From Draconibacterium orientale (GTDB lineage Bacteria > Bacteroidota > Bacteroidia > Bacteroidales > Prolixibacteraceae): a DNA stretch of 41,708 nucleotides. The stretch covers positions 1-41,708 of the forward strand of contig DYSZ01000013.1 in the NCBI GenBank assembly GCA_020726265.1. The letters are read 5' to 3'. The notes below the pieces were generated by a model. The model had not been told where the DNA came from and did not search any database. It worked only from the letters and a program-made list of their open reading frames with translations. Positions 1 to 6,704 of this stretch are shown piece after piece (the first letter of the stretch is position 1; every line of letters begins with the position of its first letter). Position numbers and translations under genes: made by a program.

Positions 1-1991
1 TCATAAGTAATATTATTATCACCTCCACCTGATACTACTGAACTTCCTATTAAGCCCGGATCGTCACCATCGCAAATTGTTTCGCCGGTGGTTAAAATAG
101 CTCCCGCAGTAAATCCCTGATTGGTTGAATTTACCGTAAAACTTTCGGCACGCGAACATGAACCGTTTGAAACAGTAACATTGTATTCACCTGTTGTAAG
201 TGACGAAATATTTTTTGTTGATGCTGAATAACCTGCATCACCTGTTTTTGTCCAGGCATACGTAAAAGGCTCAGTCCATACAGGGCTGTTTACAAACGTC
301 CCGTTTCCGATTGCGGTAACACTACCCAAAGAAGTTCCTGTCCCTTCATAAAAGTTATACCCGGCTAACAGATTTCCCCTGGAAACATAATTCGTATAAC
401 CTGCAGCCAGACTGGTAATATCAGAAGCTGAAAGAGCTGTATTATAGAATCCTACTTTTGTGATTTGTCCTGTAAATCCATAATTAGTTCCTACCGGATC
501 AAAAACGTGAGAACCAATTTTAACCGCATCATTTGATGTTCCATAAACTGTTGCGGCAGCTTTTGATCCCCCGGTTCCTACTTGAACTCCATCAATATAA
601 ATGATAATATTTGTTGGTGTTCCCACAGCGGCAATATGGTGCCAGCCATTATCATTTGGATAAGAAGTTAAAGGAGCCTGAACTGCTCCGGTTACCGGAG
701 TATAACATTCTATTCGACTGCTGCTTATAAATCCAAACTCAATGGCATCATTTTGCCCAAAAAGCCCCATTCTATTTCTAATATCACTTTTGTTAACCTT
801 AATCCATCCTTCAATTGTAAACTGGGTTAACCCTGACAAAAAATTACTTCCCAAATTAACATAGTCATCATCACCTCTTACAAATGTAAGTGCCGTTGGT
901 AAATCTGTTACGCTGATTGCACCGTCGGCAGAAGCAGGACAAGTGGTGTTGGTAATAGTTGCACTAAAATCAGGCACAGGTGGCGAAACAACTGTAATTG
1001 CCCCCGAAACATTGCTGTTTATTGAACATCCACCACTTGAAACCACGCAATAATAATAAAGAGTACCGGCGGTTGAAGTCGCAGGAGTATAACTGGTTGA
1101 AGTCGCACCTGAAACAGATGATCCCCCACTATTTGAACTAGTTGCATTGCTATACCACTGGTATGTTAAGCCGGTGCCAGTAGCTGCAACAGACAAAGCT
1201 GTGGCTGAACTTCCGATACATAAGGTTTGAGATGCAGTGGACGGGGGGGTTGTAATAGTTGGGGGAGTGCAGGGAATCCATGTATATCTTAATCCATTTG
1301 TAGGAAGTTCACCAGTCCCATCTCCTGTATTACAGGCAGCTGTATTGGTTGTACCGGCAGTAGATGCAGGCCAATTATTTATTGTGGTTCTGTTGTTAAA
1401 ATCCGAATTTGAAGCACCGCGTAATCCAACCTGAACCGTTAAATCTGTATTAAAATTACTAGTACAGGAACCATAAATAACTTGAATAACATTAGAACTT
1501 TCACTTAATCTTATTTGAAAATTAAAAAATCCATTACGAATTACATTACTATATCTTTGTGCGTTTATCCATTGAATAACAAATGTTCTGTTAGGCGCGG
1601 TTCCTTCAGTTTTATACACAATATTGTTACCCGTGGTAATAGATGCCAAATCCCGTCCTAATGCACTTATTGCTCCCATATAACCAGTAGTTTCTGATAT
1701 AGGATTAAATAAAAGATTTGTTGGGGGGGTAGCGCCAAAAGTTATAAATCCATTTGTACTTACATAACAAGATGTATAATTTGAACCATTAAAATCAAAG
1801 CTAAATGGAATTGTTAATGAAGAAACTGCATCGTCCCAAGTTGTTGTAAAAATATTTGTCGGAGAAGTTAATGCTGTGTAAGTTCCTGAAGTCTGAGAAA
1901 AAGTATAATTGTTTACCTGCCCCCACCCCGTAAATCCACTAAAAACGATTACCACCACCAAAAATGCCGGGCGGAGGATTTTAAGCTTCAA
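1..1991 (-). CDS. Large secreted multidomain adhesin-like protein, 3' end outside window
   Basis: The reading frame is open from about 2168 to the left edge, so the C-terminus is missing. No ATG exists in the open stretch. I chose the TTG at 1991 because it gives a compact signal peptide (MKLKILRPAFLVVVIVFSG, cleavage after about residue 24). Domains seen: an N-terminal beta-rich domain common in Bacteroidota secreted proteins (about 26-235), an Ig-like domain (about 240-335, with TYQWYSN and YYYCVVSSGGCS), half of a SprB-like repeat (about 346-363, TNTTCPASADGAISV), a LamG/concanavalin-type domain (about 366-545, with WHHIAAVG and IYIDGVQVG), then the second half of the SprB-like repeat (about 572-619, YAWTKTGDAG and GEYNVTVSNGSC). 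Such proteins are normally T9SS cargo at the cell surface. The sorting domain would lie beyond the window. Function beyond adhesion or glycan binding is unknown. Confidence 0.8.
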   Translation of the reverse strand, partial: MKLKILRPAFLVVVIVFSGFTGWGQVNNYTFSQTSGTYTALTSPTNIFTTTWDDAVSSLTIPFSFDFNGSNYTSCYVSTNGFITFGATPPTNLLFNPISETTGYMGAISALGRDLASITTGNNIVYKTEGTAPNRTFVIQWINAQRYSNVIRNGFFNFQIRLSESSNVIQVIYGSCTSNFNTDLTVQVGLRGASNSDFNNRTTINNWPASTAGTTNTAACNTGDGTGELPTNGLRYTWIPCTPPTITTPPSTASQTLCIGSSATALSVAATGTGLTYQWYSNATSSNSGGSSVSGATSTSYTPATSTAGTLYYYCVVSSGGCSINSNVSGAITVVSPPVPDFSATITNTTCPASADGAISVTDLPTALTFVRGDDDYVNLGSNFLSGLTQFTIEGWIKVNKSDIRNRMGLFGQNDAIEFGFISSSRIECYTPVTGAVQAPLTSYPNDNGWHHIAAVGTPTNIIIYIDGVQVGTGGSKAAATVYGTSNDAVKIGSHVFDPVGTNYGFTGQITKVGFYNTALSASDITSLAAGYTNYVSRGNLLAGYNFYEGTGTSLGSVTAIGNGTFVNSPVWTEPFTYAWTKTGDAGYSASTKNISSLTTGEYNVTVSNGSCSRAESFTVNSTNQGFTAGAILTTGETICDGDDPGLIGSSVVSGGGDNNITY

Positions 1992-2559
1992 CTGATTTGA
2001 TGAAAAAGTAACACCAAACGAAGTATTCAGCCTTAGCTTAAATACCCGTTTTAGCAAGGCTAAAAATTTGTATTTCTGTAACTTACCCAACAGAGATTTT
2101 ATCCAACTTAAACAATGTAGCAGCGCCCCAACAACAGCTATAACAAAACAAACTGAAAAATGTTAAGACCCACCCTTTTATTATCGGGCGTAAAATTATG
2201 AATTTGATTGATTTACAAAAGAGTGAACCCCTGTTTTAACCAAAAAGTAATCAACATTGGAATGTGAGTTTCATTCAGGGACTGTGAACAACTTACAAAA
2301 TACCTGTTTGTCTGAAATCAATCGCCCTGCTTTTCGTTAACCCAATTAAAATGAACCCTCTGGGAAACAGGTTGCAAAAGAAAATTAAAATCTGATTTAC
2401 TTTTGTTGGGATATTGATTACATATGTTTATTTCGATTGCCATTTTTTGCAGCATTGGTACTGTTGGTTCCGGGTGTTAAAAAAAGAGCCGGACTTATAA
2501 AAATCCGGCTCCGTTTACTTTTTTGTTTTTTAACAACTGTCTGAAATATCTTTCCAAAA
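1992..2559. other. Intergenic region, no gene recognised
   Basis: AT-rich spacer of 568 bases between the adhesin-like gene and the DUF4252 gene, both on the minus strand. It holds the intrinsic terminator at 2486-2511. It should also hold the promoter of the adhesin gene, but I found no exact TAnnTTTG element on the minus strand within 300 bases of the proposed start. Nothing else was recognised. Confidence 0.5.
2473..2511 (-). terminator. Intrinsic terminator of the DUF4252 gene
   Basis: Perfect 8-bp stem: gagccgga at 2486-2493 pairs with tccggctc at 2504-2511, with a 10-base loop. Read on the minus strand, the stem is followed by a run of seven T (complement of 2479-2485). It lies about 50 bases after the stop of the minus-strand gene at 2560. 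Confidence 0.85.
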
Positions 2560-3063
2560 TCACTCTTCAGAAAACCCTTTCCCCGTTTTTTTCAGTTTAT
2601 CAATATCGCTCACGGTAAAGTCGCCGTAAAACGAAACCACAAACTGCATTCCTTCTTTATTCTCGTTACTCACAAAAACATGACATTCCTGGAATTTCTT
2701 CTTTCCGCCCAATAACCATATTTCGGCATCGTTATCAGGCTCATCGTCAACAAATTTGTGGTAACTAGTTCGTGGCAAATAACCAATTGCCTTATCGCAA
2801 AACTGCTCTCCTGTTAAACTGCCCTTTTCAGGGTTGTACGACATAAACCGTATTTGATGTAAATCGCCGGTTACCTGTTTTTCGTCACCGTCATCACTCA
2901 AATCGAGGTCAATGGCATCAATCATATTTTTCGAGAAGGTAAAGCTTGAAATGCCATCTTTATTCGCAAATGCATCGTACATTTTATCAGATTTGCTTTG
3001 GGCAACAACCGTTTGCGAAATCAGTAAAACTGCTGTAAATAAAATCGTTGATATTGTTTTCAT
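2560..3063 (-). CDS. DUF4252-like exported protein
   Basis: 167 residues with a clear Sec signal peptide (MKTISTILFTAVLLISQTVVAQ, cleavage near residue 21). The mature part has the arrangement I associate with DUF4252 of Bacteroidota: a start like KMYDAFANKDGISSFTFSKNM, then a beta strand, a middle FCDKAIGYLPRTSYHKFV region, and an acidic segment followed by VSNENKEGMQFVVSFYGDF. The function of this family is unknown. It is probably periplasmic or loosely membrane-associated. The gene stands alone, with its own terminator downstream and a repeat-rich 600-base gap upstream. No catalytic motif is visible. Family assignment is by recall of the pattern, so moderate. Confidence 0.75.
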   Translation of the reverse strand: MKTISTILFTAVLLISQTVVAQSKSDKMYDAFANKDGISSFTFSKNMIDAIDLDLSDDGDEKQVTGDLHQIRFMSYNPEKGSLTGEQFCDKAIGYLPRTSYHKFVDDEPDNDAEIWLLGGKKKFQECHVFVSNENKEGMQFVVSFYGDFTVSDIDKLKKTGKGFSEE

Positions 3064-3189
3064 CTGTACAAATTATTAAAGTTGCTAATTAGTAGGCGGT
3101 TATGCTTAGTATCATTTATCCACTTTCTCACCCGATGGAACTCATCCCGATGAATCGGGATTCGTTTCATTCTATGTTTTTAGTTTTTG

Positions 3190-3224
3190 AATTCAACAGT
3201 TGACTTCGGGTCAGCTGTTGAATT
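3190..3224 (+). repeat. Long hairpin with TTCGG loop
   Basis: Arms 3190-3204 (aattcaacagttgac) and 3210-3224 (gtcagctgttgaatt) form a 15-bp stem with one T:G pair and a five-base loop ttcgg. On the plus strand it is followed by ttctatctttttt, giving terminator-like geometry, but no plus-strand gene lies upstream. It could end an unannotated small RNA, or be a structured part of the DUF4252 upstream region. Confidence 0.6.
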
Positions 3225-3345
3225 TTCTATCTTTTTTAATTTCCGAACAAAGAGAAGAATTTGATGATAAGTAATACGGTTATCCGGATTTATACCATGA
3301 GTATTTTCATTTTAAGAATTATTTGCTCTGAAATTTTTAAAAATT

Positions 3346-3401
3346 GCCACAGATTCACAGATTCTATTTATTATATCAATTTCAATCTGTGAATCTGTGG
3401 C
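3346..3401. repeat. Perfect 18-bp inverted repeat (REP/MITE-like)
   Basis: GCCACAGATTCACAGATT at 3346-3363 is the exact reverse complement of 3384-3401, with a 20-base AT-rich loop. The flanks are nearly symmetric too (aaatt before, ataattt after). A partial extra copy, gtggcataatta, occurs near 3436-3447. This type of palindrome is typical of dispersed intergenic repeats. Confidence 0.75.
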
Positions 3402-3533
3402 ATAATTTGGTTTTGAATACATCAAAAATTTCAGCGTGGCATAATTACTTAGAATCATATAAGTAATGTGAAAAAAAATACGACAATAAATACTTTTCAT
3501 TACTTAATTTGCTTATTGTAACAGATTTCTCCT

Positions 3534-3549
3534 TCCCGTTATCACGGGA
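3534..3549. repeat. Short hairpin tcccgt/acggga in a dispersed repeat
   Basis: tcccgt at 3534-3539 pairs with acggga at 3544-3549 across a four-base loop. The surrounding text (agatttctcc ... gtcgcaatgaca) resembles a dispersed intergenic repeat seen in several bacterial phyla. It lies downstream of the PspC gene and might help end that transcript, but there is no T-run beside it. Confidence 0.4.
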
Positions 3550-3661
3550 CAAGCTGTTCCTCGTCGCAATGACAGCGTTGATGAAGCTGACTGTCAATTA
3601 CTGATCATCCCCAATTTTTTGGGTGGTCGCTCGAAATAACAACCATTATTCACCCTTTTCC

Positions 3662-5302
3662 TTACTCCCCTCCTTTGGAGAGTTTATCCCGATATGTCGG
3701 GAGGCTGGGGGAGGCTTCCTTCAGCGTTAATCCTTCGGGTTTCATTAACCACGTTTTGCCCACCATGTCGTTGTCCCAGGTATTCGAAACATTTTCGATG
3801 TCGTTGATAATTTCAACCATATTGTCGTTCAGATAAATGGCTTTACCCTCCGGTACTTTCACTGTGATTTCAACTTCCTGACCGCGCCATTTCTCGTTTT
3901 CTCCTAAAATAAAGTACGGATCAAAGTAGAGTGTAGAGTCTTTCCGTTCGAACCGGTAAACTATATTTTCAGATGTTTCTTTGGCGTTTTCGCGGGTTTT
4001 GCCACGCGACGATTTTTTAATGAGTATTGCAAACTCGTCGTTGCCTGAGCGCTCAACATCAAGTTTCACCCTTCCCAGCAACACATCTTCTCCGTCAACA
4101 ACAGCCACTTTCATATTGTCGATTTCAATGTCCTCTTTTGCGTAATCCTTGTATTTATCTTCGCCTGCATTGAGGTACAAAGTCTGGCACGAGTCACACG
4201 AAATGGTTTGTGTTTCGGTAAACGATGAACGGTTTTTAAAGTTGCCAATCTGGCTCACTGACATTATCATTAATGCTACAAGTGCAATCAACCACACGCC
4301 AACCATCGTTAAACCGATGGCCGTATTGTTGGTTTTATACCTGAAAACAAGTTTTGTTCCGACGAAAAGAATTGCCAGCAGCGGAATTCCGGCTAACAGC
4401 CCGATGAAAACCAAACCCCAGTTAAATACCTCAGGTTCAACAAAATGGTTGAAAAATCCTGAAGTTTCTATTTCGGGGCTCCAGATAATGGGCCAACCTT
4501 CAACAAGCGAGTGGCCGATCACCATTGATGAAATAAAGCCAAGCAATCCAAGAAACCCGGTAACAATCAGCGTTACCCCGATTACAATAACTGCAACACG
4601 TAATATTAATTTCAGCACACTGTAGGTGGCATCACCGGCGGCTTCCATATTCCGTTTCCCTTTATCGTAAGTTTCTGAATCCTTGAACTTTTTAAAGCTT
4701 TCCTTAATATCGTTCATCTCTTCTTTTATCGATTTTTCGATATTTTTTACGGTAGCTTCCTGGCCACGCATTTCAAGCCGCTGGGCTGTATTTTTGGCTT
4801 TCGGAACTGCAATCCACAAAATTATGTAGGCAAAGAAAGCGGCACTGGCAGTGATAAAGAATAGTGCAACGAAAATGATTCTCAACACAACCGGATCCAT
4901 GTTGAAGAAAGCACCTAACCCTCCGCACACTCCGCCAATCACGCGATGTTCGGGGTCGCGGTAAAGACGGCGCCGGCGTTTGGCTTCCTCTTCTGCCGCT
5001 TTGCGATCTTTATCGGTTTCTTCCGTTTGTTCCTCTTCTTCATCGTTAAAATCTTCCGGCGTACCCATAATCGAAATGGCATTGTTTACCATATCAATGG
5101 TTACCACTTTCTGTTCTTTGTCTCCCTGTTCAATAAAAATCTCAGCAATCCGGGACTCGATATCAGTCAGAATTTCTTTTCCTTCGTCGCTGGCACCAAA
5201 ATGGTTTTTAAGGTTTACCAGGTATTTCTGCAGCACTTCGTAAGCATCTTCCTCGATGTGAAAAACGGTGCCGCTGATGTTTATTGTGAATGTTTTTTTC
5301 AT
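3662..5302 (-). CDS. PspC-domain multi-spanning membrane protein
   Basis: 546 residues. The N-terminal cytoplasmic part (1-105; MKKTFTINISGTVFHIEEDAY, then an acidic stretch EEEEQTEETDKD) is followed by a PspC domain at about 110-168, with RDPEHRVIGGVCGGLGAFF and a hydrophobic helix ending ILWIAVP. Further membrane segments lie at about 227-263, 294-320 and 326-350, followed by a beta-rich outer domain (360-528) with SCDSCQTLYLNAGEDKYK. PspC domains are known from phage-shock envelope stress systems; a link to membrane-stress sensing here is inference. The gene follows the PadR gene by 40 bases, so they are probably co-transcribed. The last 17-18 residues (from about 529) are encoded by an invading REP-like repeat and are unlikely to belong to the ancestral protein. 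Confidence 0.9.
   Translation of the reverse strand: MKKTFTINISGTVFHIEEDAYEVLQKYLVNLKNHFGASDEGKEILTDIESRIAEIFIEQGDKEQKVVTIDMVNNAISIMGTPEDFNDEEEEQTEETDKDRKAAEEEAKRRRRLYRDPEHRVIGGVCGGLGAFFNMDPVVLRIIFVALFFITASAAFFAYIILWIAVPKAKNTAQRLEMRGQEATVKNIEKSIKEEMNDIKESFKKFKDSETYDKGKRNMEAAGDATYSVLKLILRVAVIVIGVTLIVTGFLGLLGFISSMVIGHSLVEGWPIIWSPEIETSGFFNHFVEPEVFNWGLVFIGLLAGIPLLAILFVGTKLVFRYKTNNTAIGLTMVGVWLIALVALMIMSVSQIGNFKNRSSFTETQTISCDSCQTLYLNAGEDKYKDYAKEDIEIDNMKVAVVDGEDVLLGRVKLDVERSGNDEFAILIKKSSRGKTRENAKETSENIVYRFERKDSTLYFDPYFILGENEKWRGQEVEITVKVPEGKAIYLNDNMVEIINDIENVSNTWDNDMVGKTWLMKPEGLTLKEASPSLPTYRDKLSKGGE
3666..3716 (-). repeat. REP-like repeat R1 inside the PspC gene 3' end
   Basis: Read on the minus strand it runs aagcctcccccagcctccc, then cgacatatcggg, then ctctccaaaggagggga. 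The aagcctccccc start and ccaaaggagggg end match R2 (24083-24118). It supplies the final codons and sits against the stop codon of the PspC gene. Confidence 0.8.
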
Positions 5303-5342
5303 TTTTCTCAGTTTTTATTTGTTGTCAGAATTTCAGGTTGAT

Positions 5343-5675
5343 TTACATTTTCACTGTTTTCACTTTGGCAACAGCATCGACCAATTCGCTCCACGATTCC
5401 TCAAGTTCTCCCAAAAAACTACGGCCGGTGTCGGTAAGTTCGTAATATTTACGGGGTGGCCCCTGGGTTGATTCTTCCCAGCGGTAAGTAAGATAACCTG
5501 TGTTTTTCAGGCGGGTCAGCAACGGATAAAGGGTTCCTTCAACCACAATCATTCTGGCTTCTTTCAGCCCCTGAATGATGTCGCTCGCATACAATGGTTT
5601 CCCGTCGAGAACGAGTAAGATGCAGTATTCCAGAACACCTTTCCTCATCTGGGCTTTTGCATTTTCAATTTTCAT
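5343..5675 (-). CDS. PadR-family transcriptional regulator
   Basis: 110 residues, the usual length of short (subfamily 2) PadR proteins. The winged helix-turn-helix spans about 12-85 and includes the family hallmarks EGTLYPLLTRL (46-56) and the wing GPPRKYYELTDTG (72-84). A C-terminal helix (86-103) would form the dimer. PadR proteins are usually repressors of a linked operon that includes their own gene. Here it lies between a small exported protein (62 bases upstream) and the PspC membrane protein (40 bases downstream) on the same strand. The same PadR-then-PspC order is common in Bacteroidota. AGTACT-centred sites at 6437-6507, over the likely operon promoter, are candidate operators. The ligand is unknown. 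Confidence 0.93.
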   Translation of the reverse strand: MKIENAKAQMRKGVLEYCILLVLDGKPLYASDIIQGLKEARMIVVEGTLYPLLTRLKNTGYLTYRWEESTQGPPRKYYELTDTGRSFLGELEESWSELVDAVAKVKTVKM

Positions 5676-5736
5676 GACACTCTGTTTTAAAGATTTATTA
5701 TTGTAATTCAGGTTCGCTGTAAAACTGCGTTTCGAT

Positions 5737-6171
5737 TTACCATGTCCATGTTCTTTCGTTGTACATCCACGGTTCGGTAATTAGTGGCATTTCATTTTCG
5801 TTGCCTGTTCCGAAATGATTCTCATCAATCATCCAGTCTTCAACCTTCAGGTTGCTTTCTGTTTCGGGGTGGGTCAAAGGCGCGCTGGCATCGAAAGTTG
5901 ATGATTCTTTCATCCAGTCTTCCACGGCTAATTCCTGTTCCTGTTCTTCAATCGGCGACAGTTTTTCAATCCAGGTTTCGTGGTTCACCGGTTGCGATTT
6001 TGGTTTTTCGCGGGTGTCGGTCATCGCCAGGGCAATTTCATTAAAACTGCTGTTGGTTATTACCATTTTCCAGAAATCCTGGGCAGTTACTGTAAAACTT
6101 ATAAGTACAAGACTGATGATTACTGCTGAAGTGCTTAATACTGTTTTCTGAACATTGTTTTTTGTTTTCAT
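5737..6171 (-). CDS. Small exported protein with repeated (V/T)E(D/P)WM motifs
   Basis: 144 residues, no family recognised. An N-terminal hydrophobic segment (about 11-30, ending TVTAQ) looks like a Sec signal peptide with cleavage after about 30. The mature part is acidic and probably mostly disordered, with four spaced tryptophan motifs: ETWIEK (65-70), VEDWMK (83-88), VEDWMI (110-115) and TEPWMY (132-137), ending ERTWTW. The regular spacing of 18-27 residues suggests short linear binding motifs. It is the first gene of the likely operon with PadR and PspC, so it may act in the same envelope response, for example as a periplasmic partner of the PspC protein; that is inference only. The ATG start is the first one that precedes the signal peptide. 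Confidence 0.75.
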   Translation of the reverse strand: MKTKNNVQKTVLSTSAVIISLVLISFTVTAQDFWKMVITNSSFNEIALAMTDTREKPKSQPVNHETWIEKLSPIEEQEQELAVEDWMKESSTFDASAPLTHPETESNLKVEDWMIDENHFGTGNENEMPLITEPWMYNERTWTW

Positions 6172-6420
6172 CTCGTTTAATTTTTTTGTTTCTTAATGGT
6201 ACTCAATGGAACTCGCAATCAGATTGTTTTCTCTGTTTCTGCTTTAGTGATTGCTCGTTTCATGGCTTTGTTTTCTAAATGTTTTGTTTTCTGTTTCTGA
6301 AATGTCTCGCTGTTTTCTGTTTTTCTTTTGCTATAAATGACGTTCAATTTTTGCTTACATTACATGTTGTAAAGAACTTTATTTAAACTGCTACTATCAA
6401 ATACACTGTTATTGGTATTG

Positions 6421-6452
6421 CAAATATATGTTATTGTATCAGTACTATGCAA
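6421..6452 (-). promoter_or_regulatory. Bacteroidota-type promoter of the WM-PadR-PspC unit
   Basis: On the minus strand, TTG (6452-6450) is followed after 21 bases by TATATTTG (6428-6421). This fits the Bacteroides consensus of a -33 TTG and a -7 TAnnTTTG element. Transcription would start near 6414, leaving a leader of about 240 bases before the ATG at 6171. It is the only promoter in the window where I found both elements at suitable spacing. Confidence 0.65.
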
Positions 6453-6507
6453 CACAAAGTACTAATTTTTTAAAAATATTTTTAAAATAATATCTATAGT
6501 GCTGATA
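6437..6507. promoter_or_regulatory. Candidate PadR operators (AGTACT-centred sites)
   Basis: Two AGTACT palindromes (6441-6446 and 6458-6463) lie on either side of the proposed -33 TTG. The longer word tatcagtactat (6437-6448) recurs inverted with one mismatch as atagtgctgata (6496-6507). Overlap with the promoter is what a PadR repressor would need. Binding is inference. Confidence 0.4.
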
Positions 6508-6651
6508 TATTGACTTCTAAGACTTAACATTCTTAATCCATTGCTGCTGATTATCTATCAAATCCTGAATTTGAAATCAAATTGTGGGATTTTATCAACT
6601 AATAAAATGCATTATAACCTTGAATAATTCAGAATGATTGACCAGGGAGCC

Positions 6652-6683
6652 AAAAAAAGGGGCCCCTTTTCAAGAACCCCTTT
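6652..6683 (-). terminator. Terminator of the TonB-dependent receptor gene
   Basis: aaagggg (6656-6662) can pair with ccccttt (6677-6683). Alternatively the inner palindrome at 6655-6670 can fold. On the minus strand the stem runs into a T-run formed by the complement of 6652-6658. It lies about 20 bases after the stop codon of the receptor gene. Confidence 0.75.
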
Positions 6684-6704
6684 GGTATAGGAAGTTGATA
6701 CTTA

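Larger units (their letters stand above)
3064..3661. other. Repeat-rich intergenic region without a convincing gene
   Basis: 598 bases between the DUF4252 gene and the PspC gene. It contains at least three inverted repeats (3190-3224, 3346-3401, 3534-3549) and a short palindrome atcccgat-ga-atcgggat near 3147-3164. The only ORF of note (3312-3500, minus, 62 codons) reads through the largest palindrome and is composed of it, so I do not call it a gene. Confidence 0.6.
6172..6704. other. Intergenic region carrying the operon promoter and a terminator
   Basis: 533 bases between the WM-motif gene and the TonB receptor gene, both on the minus strand. It holds the promoter and possible operators at 6421-6507 and the terminator of the receptor gene near 6656-6683. 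The first 240 bases would be an unusually long untranslated leader. No further gene was recognised. Confidence 0.6.

Noticed and set aside
1237-1434. 65-codon plus-strand ORF
   Set aside because: Antisense to the adhesin-like gene, whose own frame is continuous with clear domains.
3312-3500. 62-codon minus-strand ORF
   Set aside because: It reads straight through the perfect palindrome at 3346-3401 and has no family resemblance; most of its sequence is repeat-derived.
3064-3661. CRISPR array
   Set aside because: The repeats here are palindromic and of different sequence, without regular spacers or cas genes.
4149-4625. 158-codon plus-strand ORF
   Set aside because: Antisense to the PspC gene; its apparent codons mirror the hydrophobic helices on the other strand.
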